The notes under the pieces: model-generated
What the model was told of the DNA's origin: nothing
What the model saw: the letters and a program-made list of their open reading frames with translations, nothing else
Databases searched by the model: none
Part shown: positions 11,217-20,925 of the stretch, piece after piece
How positions within the stretch are numbered: position 1 is the stretch's first letter
Layout: each line of letters opens with the position of its first letter
Made by a program: the position numbers and the translations under genes
Assembly: GCA_021767625.1 (NCBI GenBank)
Contig: JAASTB010000001.1
Coordinates: 1-46,263 of the forward strand
Direction of reading: 5' to 3'
DNA from: Wenzhouxiangella sp.
Lineage (GTDB): Bacteria > Pseudomonadota > Gammaproteobacteria > Xanthomonadales > Wenzhouxiangellaceae
Length of the DNA: 46,263 nt

Positions 11217-12644
11217 TCAGTTCGCCTTGTGAATGGCCCGCTTGTCCACGGCCAGGGCGGCCTCGTGGACGGCCTCCGACAGGGTCGGGTGGGCATGGAT
11301 GATGCGGGCCAGGTCTTCGCTGGCGCCGGCGAACTCCATCGTCACCACGCACTCGGCGATCAGTTCCGAGGCATTGGGACCGACGATCTGCACGCCCAGC
11401 ACGCGGTCGGTTTCGGCGTCGGCAATGACCTTGACCGTGCCGGGGGCGTGGCCCATGGCCAGGCCGCGGCCGGTGGCGGCAAACGGGAAGTTGCCGGCGC
11501 GGTATTCCACGCCTTCTTCGGCCAGCTGCTTTTCGGTCTTGCCCACCCAGGCGATTTCCGGGTCGGTGTAGATGACCCAGGGCACGGTGTCCAGGCCGAA
11601 GTGGCCGTGGCCGCCGGCGATGGTCTCGGCCACCGCGATGCCTTCTTCGGAGGCCTTGTGGGCGAGCATGGGGCCGCGCACCAGGTCGCCGATGGCCCAC
11701 ACGCCTTCGACGGCGGTGCGGCAGTGGTCGTCGACTTCGACCTGGCCGCGATCGGTCAACTTGACGCCGGAGTCGTCGTCCAGAAGCCCTTCGCTGGCGG
11801 CCTTGCGGCCGACGGCGACGAGCAGCTTGTCGAAGGTCTCGCTGTGCTCGCCGTCGGAGTCTTCAAAGGTGACCGTGACCTTGCCGTCCTTGACCTCGGC
11901 GCCGGAGACCTTGGTGCCCAGGCGAATGTCGAGGCCCTGCTTCTTGAACTCGCGGGCGGCCACGCGCGAGGCGTCCTTGTCGATGGCCGGCAGGAATTCG
12001 TCGAGGGCTTCGAAGAGCATGACTTCGCTGCCCAGTCGCGACCAGACGCTGCCCATTTCCAGGCCGATCACGCCGGCGCCGATTACGCCGAGCTTCTCCG
12101 GCACGTCCTGGAATTCGAGCGCGCCGATATTGTCGACGATCGCTTCGTTGTCGATCTCCACGTTCGGGATCGAGAAGGACACCGATCCGGCGGCCAGGAT
12201 GACGTGCTTGCCCTTGACCGAGTAGGGGTCGCCCTCGTGCGGGGTCAGTTCCACTTCGCGGTCGGCCTTGAGCTTGCCGCGGCCGTTGACGAACTCCACC
12301 TTGTTGGCCTTGAGCAACTGGGTCACGCCGCCGGTGAGCTGTTTGACCACCTGGTCCTTGCGCTTGAGCATCTGGCCGACGTCGATGCTGACGTCCTTGA
12401 CCTGGATACCGTGCTCGGCGTAATCGTCGCGCACGTGGGCGAAGTGCTTGGAGGAATCCAGCAGCGCCTTGGAGGGGATGCAGCCGATGTTCAGGCAGGT
12501 GCCGCCCGGCGCGGGCTTGTCGTCCTTGCCCTTGCGATCGTCGACCATCAGGACCTTGAGATCGAGTTGCGCGGCGCGGATGGCGGCCACGTACCCGCCG
12601 GGTCCGCCGCCGATCACGATTACGTCGAATTCCTTGTCAGCCAT
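11217..12644 (-). CDS. lpdA: Dihydrolipoyl dehydrogenase (E3)
   Basis: 475 residues. The FAD-binding GGGPGGYVAA is at 12-21, the redox-active disulfide is in GGTCLNIGCIPSK (Cys50 and Cys55), and the NAD fold is GVIGAGVIGLEMGSVW in the middle. The interface ends with HAHPTLSEAVHEA, carrying the catalytic His-Glu pair. It reoxidises the lipoyl arm of E2 enzymes. The gene follows sucB after a 242-nt gap that holds an inverted-repeat element, so it probably serves the 2-oxoglutarate dehydrogenase complex encoded upstream, and may be shared with pyruvate dehydrogenase or the glycine cleavage system (gcvP is in this window). Confidence 0.97.
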   Translation of the reverse strand: MADKEFDVIVIGGGPGGYVAAIRAAQLDLKVLMVDDRKGKDDKPAPGGTCLNIGCIPSKALLDSSKHFAHVRDDYAEHGIQVKDVSIDVGQMLKRKDQVVKQLTGGVTQLLKANKVEFVNGRGKLKADREVELTPHEGDPYSVKGKHVILAAGSVSFSIPNVEIDNEAIVDNIGALEFQDVPEKLGVIGAGVIGLEMGSVWSRLGSEVMLFEALDEFLPAIDKDASRVAAREFKKQGLDIRLGTKVSGAEVKDGKVTVTFEDSDGEHSETFDKLLVAVGRKAASEGLLDDDSGVKLTDRGQVEVDDHCRTAVEGVWAIGDLVRGPMLAHKASEEGIAVAETIAGGHGHFGLDTVPWVIYTDPEIAWVGKTEKQLAEEGVEYRAGNFPFAATGRGLAMGHAPGTVKVIADAETDRVLGVQIVGPNASELIAECVVTMEFAGASEDLARIIHAHPTLSEAVHEAALAVDKRAIHKAN

Positions 12645-12669
12645 TTCGTTTTCCTTTGCTCCAATCGGT

Positions 12670-12881
12670 CATGTAACCGCAGATGAACTCAGAATGACGC
12701 AGACCATAAAAACTTTGGGAACCACGGAAGACACGGAATGCACTGAAAAAAGTGAATTTCCAGTGCAGCAGCCAGGACAATGACCCAGGCGGATTATTTC
12801 AAGAGAGTTTCCGTGTCTTCGGTGTATTCCGTGGTTCCTTTGTTTTATCTGTGTTCGTCCTTAGTTCATCTGTGGACAATG
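12670..12881. repeat. Large imperfect inverted repeat with short-period arms between sucB and lpd
   Basis: The gap forms one long imperfect hairpin. The outer pair is CAGATGAACT (12680-12689) with AGTTCATCTG (12863-12872). The middle pair is GGAACCACGGAA (12718-12729) with its complement at 12827-12838. The inner pair is GACACGGAA (12730-12738) with its complement at 12809-12817. The right arm carries one extra 9-nt unit (TACACCGAA in the complementary sense), so the arms are built from 9-nt units around CACGGAA. Base composition is clearly more AT-rich than the flanking genes. From memory, sequences of this CACAGATGAAC / CCACGGAA kind occur between genes in many unrelated bacteria; I cannot confirm that here. 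Confidence 0.85.
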
Positions 12882-12886
12882 TCTTC

Positions 12887-14104
12887 TCAAAGGCCCAGCA
12901 GCATGCGCGCCGGGTCTTCCAGGGCTTCCTTGATCGCCACCAGGAACTGGACGGCGTCCTTGCCGTCGATGATGCGGTGATCGTAGGACAGGGCGATGTA
13001 CATCATCGGGCGGATGACGATCTCGCCGTCGATGGCGACCGGGCGCTCCTTGATGGTGTGCATGCCCAGAATGGCGCTCTGCGGCATGTTGAGCAGCGGC
13101 GTGGAAAGCAGGGAGCCGAACACGCCGCCGTTGGTGATGGTGAACGTGCCGCCCTGGAGGTCGTCGAGCTGGATCGTGCCCTTGCGCGCCTTCTCGGCGT
13201 AGTCGGCAATGCCCTGTTCGATTTCGGCCAGTCCCATGCGGTGCGCGTCGCGCAAGACGGGTACGACCAGGCCGCGATCGGTGGATACGGCAATGCCCAC
13301 GTCCTGGTAACCGTGGTAGATGATCTCGTCGCCGTCGACCGAGGCGTTGACCACCGGATGCTTCTGCAGCGCTTCGCAGGCGGCTTTCACGAAGAAGGAC
13401 ATGAAGCCGAGCTTGATGCCGTGCTTGTTCTGGAAGTCTTCCTTGTAGCGGCTGCGGATGTCCATGACCGCCTTGAGATCCACCTCGTTGAAGGAGGTCA
13501 GGATGGCGGCGGTGTTCTGGGCCTCCTTCATGCGCTCGGCGATGCGCGAGCGCAGTCGCGACATCTTGACGCGTTCTTCCGGGCGCGGGCCGGTGGCGCC
13601 GCCGGCCATGTGACTCATCACGTCGCCCTTGGTCACGCGACCGCCGCGACCGCTGCCCTCGATCTGGCTGGCGTCGAGGTCGTTCTCGGCGACCATGCGG
13701 CGGGCCGAGGGGGGCAGGTCTTTCTCGGCATCCTTGGAGCGGCCGGACTTCTTCTCCCCGCCGCCGTCGCTCTTCTTGCCTTCGCCGGAATCCTTTTCGG
13801 CCTTGTCGTCGGATGCCTCCTCGCCTTCGTCGGCGGACTCGTCTTCCTCCGACTTGCTCGGCGCTTCGCCTTCTTCCATCAGGCCCAGGACCTGGCCCTC
13901 GGTGACGGTTTCGCCCTCCTCGGCGCTGATGTCTTTGAGCACGCCGTCGGCCGGGGCCGGCACTTCGAGCACCACCTTGTCGGTTTCCAGATCGACCAGG
14001 TTCTCGTCGCGCTCGATCGCGTCGCCGGGCTTCTTGTGCCACTTGGCGACGGTCGCGTCCGAAACGGACTCGGGCAGGTTGGGGACTTTGACTTCAACGC
14101 TCAT
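12887..14104 (-). CDS. sucB: 2-oxoglutarate dehydrogenase E2, dihydrolipoyl succinyltransferase
   Basis: 405 residues. An N-terminal lipoyl domain carries the lipoylated Lys43 in LETDKVVLEV. A long charged linker (about 80-140) rich in Glu, Asp, Lys and Ser follows, then a peripheral-subunit-binding domain (LPPSARRMVAENDLD) and the acyltransferase domain. The active site is SYDHRIIDGKDAV, with His376 and Asp380 by count. The linker is unusually acidic compared with the Ala/Pro-rich linkers of enteric SucB. The gene starts 7 nt after the sucA stop, so the two are one operon; lpd follows after an inverted-repeat element. Confidence 0.96.
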   Translation of the reverse strand: MSVEVKVPNLPESVSDATVAKWHKKPGDAIERDENLVDLETDKVVLEVPAPADGVLKDISAEEGETVTEGQVLGLMEEGEAPSKSEEDESADEGEEASDDKAEKDSGEGKKSDGGGEKKSGRSKDAEKDLPPSARRMVAENDLDASQIEGSGRGGRVTKGDVMSHMAGGATGPRPEERVKMSRLRSRIAERMKEAQNTAAILTSFNEVDLKAVMDIRSRYKEDFQNKHGIKLGFMSFFVKAACEALQKHPVVNASVDGDEIIYHGYQDVGIAVSTDRGLVVPVLRDAHRMGLAEIEQGIADYAEKARKGTIQLDDLQGGTFTITNGGVFGSLLSTPLLNMPQSAILGMHTIKERPVAIDGEIVIRPMMYIALSYDHRIIDGKDAVQFLVAIKEALEDPARMLLGL

Positions 14105-14111
14105 GGGTTAC

Positions 14112-16922
14112 TTACTCCGTGAATTTGCCTGGGGTCAGCGCCTCGCCGACCAGGCGCTTTTGTTGTTCGAGGTGGACCTGATAGTAGCCAACGGCCGGGG
14201 ACGACGAGCCGTGGCGGCCGACGTAGCCGAGTTCCTGGCCGTCGCGGATGCAGGCCTGGAGGTGATGGCGAATCTGGAACCAGGCGCCCTGGTTCATGGG
14301 CTCTTCCTGGCACCACGCCACCTCGCCGGCCTTGTCGTAGCGCGCGATGATTGCCTGCACTTCCTCGCGCGGGAAGGGATAGAGCTGCTCGACGCGGACC
14401 AGCGCGACGTTGTCGACCTCGTCCTCTTCGAGCTGCTTGGCGAGGTCGAAGTAGACCTTGCCGGCGCAGAACACGACGCGTTCGACCTTCTTCGGATCGG
14501 GCCCGGCCGGGTCGTCGATGACCAGTTGGAAGTGACCTTTCTCGAGATCGTCGAGCGACGAGGTCGAGGCCTTGTGTCGCAGCAACGACTTGGGCGTCAT
14601 CACGATCAGCGGCTTGCGGAACCGGCGCAGCATCTGCCGGCGCAGCATGTGGAACATCTGCGAGGGCAGGGTGGGCACGCAGACCTGGATATTGGCGCCC
14701 GAGCAAAGCTGCATGAATCGCTCCAGCCTCGCCGAGGAGTGCTCCGGACCCTGGCCCTCGTAGCCGTGCGGCAGGAACATGACCAGGCCGCACAGTCGGC
14801 CCCACTTGGCCTCGCCGGAGGCGATGAACTGGTCGATGACCACCTGCGCGCCGTTGACGAAGTCGCCGAACTGGGCTTCCCAGATCGTCAGGGTGGACGG
14901 TTCGGCCGTGGCGTAGCCGTACTCGAAGCCGAGCACCGCCTCCTCGGACAACAGCGAATCGATAACCGTCACGCGACGCGGATCGTCGGTGAACTGCTGC
15001 AGCGGCAGCATGGACGTGCCGTCGGCCTGGTTGTGCAGGACGGCGTGACGATGGAAGAAGGTGCCGCGGCCGGAATCCTGGCCGACCAGGCGCAGGCCGT
15101 GACCGCCCTCGATCAGGGTGGCGTAGGCCATGGTTTCGGCGAAACCCCAGTCCATGGGGGATTCACCGGCGGCCATCTTCTTGCGCGAGTCGATGATGCG
15201 CTGCACCTGCTTGTGCAGCTCGAAGCCCTCGGGCAGGGTGGTCAGGCGGTCGGACAGTTCGCGGATGCTTGCGGCATCGATGCCGGTGGTGACCTCTTCG
15301 CGCCAGTCGCCGTCGAGGTACGGATCCCAGTCGACGGTCTCGATCGCTTCGTCCTCGCTGAGCAGGTCGACGACCGGTTCGCCGGCGTCGAGCTTGTCGC
15401 GATAGCCCTCGTTTGCCTTGTCGATGGTTTTCTTGTCGACCAGGCCTTCCCTGATCAGTTCGTCGGCATACTGCTTGCGCACCGGATCGAGCTTGCGGAT
15501 GGTCTCGTACATGCGCGGCTGCGTGGCGGCCGGCTCGTCGGCTTCGTTGTGGCCGAGGCGGCGATAGCAGACCAGGTCGAGCACGACGTCCTTCTTGAAC
15601 TCGCGGCGGAAGTCGGCGAGAACGCGCGTGGCGAACAGCACGGCTTCGGGATCGTCGCCGTTGACGTGCAGGATCGGGGCCTGGACCATCTTGGCGACTT
15701 CGGTGCAGTACAGGGTCGAACGCGCGTCGAGCGGATTCGAGGTGGTGAAGCCGATCTGGTTGTTGACGACGACATGGAAGGTGCCGCCGACGGCGAAACC
15801 GCGCGCCTGCGACATGTTGAGCAATTCCATGTTGACGCCCTGGCCGGCGATGGCCGCGTCGCCATGCACGAGCACGGGCAGGACCTGCTCGCGACGGTCG
15901 TCGCGAAGGCGGGTCTGGCGCGCACGCGCCGAGCCGGCCACCACGGGGTTGACGATTTCCAGGTGCGAGGGGTTGAAGGCCAGTGCCAGGTGCATCGGGC
16001 CGCCCGGCGTGGGTACGTCGGAACTGAAGCCCATGTGGTATTTCACGTCGCCCGAGCGATTCGGGTCGTCGGCGGCGATCTTGCCCTCGAATTCGGCGAA
16101 CAGGTCGCGCGGGCTCTTGCCCAGGATGTTGACCAGCACGTTGAGCCGACCGCGATGGGCCATGCCGATGACCATCTCGCGCACGCCCTGGCTGCCGGTG
16201 TGACGAATCAGGGTGTCGAGCAGCGGGATCATGCTCTCGCCGCCTTCCAGCGAGAAGCGCTTCTGGCCGACATACTTCGAGTGCAGGTATTTCTCGAGAC
16301 CTTCGGCGGAGGACAGCTTGTCGAGCAGGCGGCGACGCTCCTCGGCCTCCGGCGTGTAGTTGCCGCGCGCGCCCTCCAGGCGCTGCTGCAGCCAGCGGCG
16401 CTGGTTGGTGTCGGTAATGTGCATGTACTCGACACCGATGCTGCCGCAGTAGGTTTCGCGGCAGGTCTCGACGATGTCTCTGAGCGGCAGGTGATCGGGG
16501 CCGGCCAGAGAGCCGCTGTGGAACTTGGTATCGAGATCGGACTCGTCGAGGCTGTGGAAACCGAGCTCGAGGTCCGGGACCTGCGGGCGCTCGCTGATGC
16601 CGAGCGGGTCGAGCTGGGCGCGCTGGTGGCCGCGCACCCGGTAGGCGTTGATCAGGCGCAGGACGCCGGCCTGCTTGAAGTCCTCGGCCGCGGTGCCCGC
16701 GCTGTAGTGGCCGTTTGCGGCCATGGCCTGGAAGTGGGCCTCGATCTGGCGGTGGCGGGTCTCGGTATCGACCGAATCCGACAGCTGGGAGAACAGTTTC
16801 TGCCAGTTCTCGGGGACGGATTCGGGATCATCCAGCCAGGCTTCGTAGAAGGCCTCCACATAGTCGGCGTTACCGCCGGAAAGATGGGAGTTCCGGTACT
16901 GCTCCTTCAAGAAATCGGTCAT
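14112..16922 (-). CDS. sucA: 2-oxoglutarate dehydrogenase E1 (thiamine-dependent)
   Basis: 936 residues, close to the 933 of E. coli SucA. Family blocks seen in order are GNADYVEAFYEAWL near the N-terminus, GIEYMHI-like GVEYMHITD, the GMAHRGRLNVLVNILGK block, the ThDP-binding HGDAAIAGQG region with VVNNQIGFTTS, and the C-terminal LPHGYEGQGPEHSSAR. It decarboxylates 2-oxoglutarate and succinylates the lipoyl group of SucB. A minus-strand TATAAT (16970-16965) stands about 45 nt upstream of the ATG in the 122-nt gap to purB and is a possible -10 box; no clear -35 was found. sdh and sucCD are not in the window. Confidence 0.97.
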   Translation of the reverse strand: MTDFLKEQYRNSHLSGGNADYVEAFYEAWLDDPESVPENWQKLFSQLSDSVDTETRHRQIEAHFQAMAANGHYSAGTAAEDFKQAGVLRLINAYRVRGHQRAQLDPLGISERPQVPDLELGFHSLDESDLDTKFHSGSLAGPDHLPLRDIVETCRETYCGSIGVEYMHITDTNQRRWLQQRLEGARGNYTPEAEERRRLLDKLSSAEGLEKYLHSKYVGQKRFSLEGGESMIPLLDTLIRHTGSQGVREMVIGMAHRGRLNVLVNILGKSPRDLFAEFEGKIAADDPNRSGDVKYHMGFSSDVPTPGGPMHLALAFNPSHLEIVNPVVAGSARARQTRLRDDRREQVLPVLVHGDAAIAGQGVNMELLNMSQARGFAVGGTFHVVVNNQIGFTTSNPLDARSTLYCTEVAKMVQAPILHVNGDDPEAVLFATRVLADFRREFKKDVVLDLVCYRRLGHNEADEPAATQPRMYETIRKLDPVRKQYADELIREGLVDKKTIDKANEGYRDKLDAGEPVVDLLSEDEAIETVDWDPYLDGDWREEVTTGIDAASIRELSDRLTTLPEGFELHKQVQRIIDSRKKMAAGESPMDWGFAETMAYATLIEGGHGLRLVGQDSGRGTFFHRHAVLHNQADGTSMLPLQQFTDDPRRVTVIDSLLSEEAVLGFEYGYATAEPSTLTIWEAQFGDFVNGAQVVIDQFIASGEAKWGRLCGLVMFLPHGYEGQGPEHSSARLERFMQLCSGANIQVCVPTLPSQMFHMLRRQMLRRFRKPLIVMTPKSLLRHKASTSSLDDLEKGHFQLVIDDPAGPDPKKVERVVFCAGKVYFDLAKQLEEDEVDNVALVRVEQLYPFPREEVQAIIARYDKAGEVAWCQEEPMNQGAWFQIRHHLQACIRDGQELGYVGRHGSSSPAVGYYQVHLEQQKRLVGEALTPGKFTE

Positions 16923-17044
16923 GGCGCGCGCGGCTTAGGTCGGGTGCCCAGTCAAAGACCGCTGATTATAACGGCGGCAGGGAATCGATTGGGCCGAATG
17001 TGCCGATATTGCTCCGTTTTGCGGCGATTCGGGATGCGCTGGGC

Positions 17045-18424
17045 CTATACGTAGCGATCGATGTCGCGCGCCATCTGCATCGCGTTTCCGATATAGGTCG
17101 AAGGTGCGAGTTCGAGTAGCCGGTCGCGGTCGGCTTCGGGAATGTCGAGTTCGGCAATGAATTGCCGGATGCTCTTTTGGTCGATGCCGCGGCCACGGGT
17201 CAGGGCCTTGAGCTTTTCGTAGGGTTCCGGCACGCCGTGCAGGCGCATGACGGTCTGCACCGCTTCGGCCAGCACTTCCCAGGCGCGTTCGAGGTCCTCG
17301 GCCAGGCGTTGTTCGTTGGGCGCGATGCGGTCGAGACCCTTGAGGATCGACTGCCACGCCAGGGAGCAGTAGCCGAAGGCCGAACCCAGCGAGCGCTGCA
17401 CGGTCGAGTCCGTGAGGTCTCGCTGGAACCGGGAGACCGGCAGCTTGCCTGCAAGGTGGTCGAGCAGGGCGTTGGCCAGTCCGAGATTGCCTTCGCCGTT
17501 TTCGAAATCGATCGGGTTGACCTTGTGCGGCATGGTCGAGGAGCCGACTTCGCCTTCGACGAGCTTCTGGCGGAAGTAGCCCCAGGAGACGTAGCCCCAG
17601 GCGTCGCGCGCGAAATCCAGCAGCACGGTGTTGATGCGCATCAACGCATGCGCTGCCTCGGCGATCATGTCGTGCGGTTCGATCTGCGTGGTGTAGGGGT
17701 TCCACACCAGCCCGAGATCCTCCACGAAGTCGCGCGCCAGGGCCGGCCAGTCGACGTCGGGGCAGGCGGTCATGTGGGCGTTGAAGTTGCCCACCGCGCC
17801 GTTGATCTTGCCGGTGATCTCGACCTGGTTGAGGGCGCGGCGCTGGCGGCGCAGGCGAAAGACCACGTTGGCCATCTCCTTGCCCAACGTCGTCGGGGAG
17901 GCGGTCTGGCCGTGCGTGCGCGAGAGCATCGGCATCCCGGCCGTGTCCTTGGCCATGGCGGCCAGGCGCTTGTCGATCTGCGCCAGCAGCGGATCGAGTT
18001 CCTCGACCACCGAGTGCTTGATGATCAGCGCCCAGGCGAGGTTGTTGATGTCCTCGGAGGTGCAGGCGAAGTGCACGAACTCGGTGTAGGGCCTGAGCGA
18101 TTCGCGCTCGGTCAGGCGTTCCTTGAGCCAGTATTCGACTGCCTTGACGTCGTGATTGGTGGTCTGCTCGATCGCCTTGACCGCGGCGGCGTCGAGCTCG
18201 CCGAACTCATCGACCAGGCGGTCGAGAAATTCCCGGTCCTCGCGCGCGAGCTCGGGCAGTGCGGTGAAAGCCGGCTCGGCCGCCAGGGACTTGAACCAGG
18301 CCACTTCCACGCGCACGCGGTGACGAATCAGGCCGGCTTCGGAGGCGAGCCAGCGCAGTCCGGCGAGCTTGCCGGCGTAGCGTCCGTCCAGGGGCGAGAG
18401 GGCGGTCAGGGCGTGGGTATCCAT
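17045..18424 (-). CDS. purB: Adenylosuccinate lyase
   Basis: 459 residues (E. coli 456). It catalyses two fumarate-releasing steps of purine synthesis: SAICAR to AICAR, and adenylosuccinate to AMP. Superfamily signature GSSTMPHKVNPIDFE is present, together with TSEDINNL and the catalytic-His block SRTHGQTASPTTLGKEMANV. The ATG at 18424 was preferred over an upstream ATG at 18457 because LTALSPLDGRYAGKL then sits at the usual distance from the N-terminus. The downstream neighbour is sucA, 122 nt away. Confidence 0.96.
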   Translation of the reverse strand: MDTHALTALSPLDGRYAGKLAGLRWLASEAGLIRHRVRVEVAWFKSLAAEPAFTALPELAREDREFLDRLVDEFGELDAAAVKAIEQTTNHDVKAVEYWLKERLTERESLRPYTEFVHFACTSEDINNLAWALIIKHSVVEELDPLLAQIDKRLAAMAKDTAGMPMLSRTHGQTASPTTLGKEMANVVFRLRRQRRALNQVEITGKINGAVGNFNAHMTACPDVDWPALARDFVEDLGLVWNPYTTQIEPHDMIAEAAHALMRINTVLLDFARDAWGYVSWGYFRQKLVEGEVGSSTMPHKVNPIDFENGEGNLGLANALLDHLAGKLPVSRFQRDLTDSTVQRSLGSAFGYCSLAWQSILKGLDRIAPNEQRLAEDLERAWEVLAEAVQTVMRLHGVPEPYEKLKALTRGRGIDQKSIRQFIAELDIPEADRDRLLELAPSTYIGNAMQMARDIDRYV

Positions 18425-18509
18425 TGGATCATGCGCGTCGATTCGGGCAATCCTCAATGATACCGCAGCACGCCATCGGGATTGCCCCTTCGACGCCCCC
18501 GCTCGCGCG

Positions 18510-19676
<1,167 letters not shown>

Positions 19677-19751
19677 GTTGTCGGGGCGTGTTCGGGTTCG
19701 TCTCCAGACTGAATCAGAACGTCGCGCCGGGCCATTGTCCCTTGGTGCAGG

Positions 19752-20879
19752 TCAGCGATATTGCCGCAGGTATCGCCACTCGAACAGGCGCTTGGCCCAG
19801 TGCATGGCCCGCAGGGGCGGGAGGACGCGATTCCCGCTTGCGCTGCGCGTGACCAGGATGCCGCGATCGTAGAGATCGACGATGCACATCAGTTCGCTCT
19901 TGAAGGTCGCCTCGGCGGGCTTGCCGGCCAGTTCGGCCAGGAGGTTTTTTGCCGCGGCCTCGGCCTGCAGGTCGGCCATATGCGCCTGCTTGGGCATCCA
20001 GCCCGGCCCCGGAAAGGAGCCGGCGTCGCCGGCGACGTAGACGCGCTCGAAGCCATCGACGCGGCAGTGTTCGTCGGCGCGGATCATGCCGCCGTCCGAG
20101 CGCGGCAGGGGCGTGTCGTCGAACCAGTCGTTGCCGGTCATGCCGGGCATGAACAGGATCAGGTCGGCCGCGAAGGACTCGGCTTCGGTTTCGACGCCGT
20201 CTTCGCTGAATCGCCTGGGCTTGTGGCCGAGGTGCGTGCGGATGTCGCGCTTGTGCATCTCTTCGAGCAGCCGGTCGACCGCCTTGCCGCCGAGCCGCTG
20301 GCCCGGTTTCTCGGCCGGGCTGAAGAAGTGCAGCGTGAATCGATCCCGTCGGCCCTGCTTTCTAAGCCAGGTGTCGATGCCGAACAGGAACTCGAAGACC
20401 GGTCCGCCGCGCATGGCCGAGGGTTCTTTCGGGTTGCCGGCAAAGCCGAAGGCGATCGAGCCCGACGCCATGGCCTGGAGGCGATCGCGCAGGCGGGTGA
20501 TTTCCTCGGGGCCGCCGCAGGGCAGAATGCTGTGCTCGATGCCCGGGAGCTTGCGCAGGAACTGCCCGCCGCAGGCGATCACCAGGCCGTCGTTGGCGAT
20601 GTCCCCGGCTTCGGTCCGGAGCGTCCTGCCATCTTCGGACAGACCGGTCGCCCGCGTGGCGTGGTGATCGACGCGCATGCGCTCGAAGAAGCGCTCGAGC
20701 GGCACGACCAGGTCTTCGGCCTGGCGTTTGCCGGTTGGAATCCAGATCGTGCCCGGGTAGTACACGAGTTCGGCCCGTGGGGAAACCAGGTCGATGCCCA
20801 GGTCGGGGTCGGCCCTGCGAAGTTCGCGTACGGCGGTCAGGGCGGCGAATCCCGATCCGATGATGGTCACGCGCGACAT
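19752..20879 (-). CDS. FAD-dependent pyridine-nucleotide oxidoreductase, sulfide:quinone reductase-like
   Basis: 375 residues. The N-terminal FAD motif is IIGSGFAALTAVREL, followed by YYPGTIWIPTGKR, as in SQR and related flavoproteins. A second ATP/FAD motif, RVYVAGDAGSFPG, is near 285. Cysteines occur at Cys103 (IACGGQ) and Cys121 (LPCGGPEE), with two more later (EHCRVDG, LMCIVDL). The exact three-cysteine arrangement of true SQR is not evident, so sulfide oxidation is only a possibility. A short AT-rich upstream stretch (about 20908-20931) may hold its promoter, and CCGGAG precedes the ATG. Confidence 0.75.
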   Translation of the reverse strand: MSRVTIIGSGFAALTAVRELRRADPDLGIDLVSPRAELVYYPGTIWIPTGKRQAEDLVVPLERFFERMRVDHHATRATGLSEDGRTLRTEAGDIANDGLVIACGGQFLRKLPGIEHSILPCGGPEEITRLRDRLQAMASGSIAFGFAGNPKEPSAMRGGPVFEFLFGIDTWLRKQGRRDRFTLHFFSPAEKPGQRLGGKAVDRLLEEMHKRDIRTHLGHKPRRFSEDGVETEAESFAADLILFMPGMTGNDWFDDTPLPRSDGGMIRADEHCRVDGFERVYVAGDAGSFPGPGWMPKQAHMADLQAEAAAKNLLAELAGKPAEATFKSELMCIVDLYDRGILVTRSASGNRVLPPLRAMHWAKRLFEWRYLRQYR

Positions 20880-20925
20880 GCTGGCTACTCCGGTCTTGAA
20901 TCTGCCCTATATTAACAAAGTCTAA

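Noticed and set aside
13629..17054. Plus-strand open frame of 1141 codons opposite sucA/sucB
   Set aside because: It is the antisense shadow of two highly conserved dehydrogenase subunits; there is no ribosome site and no recognisable domain.
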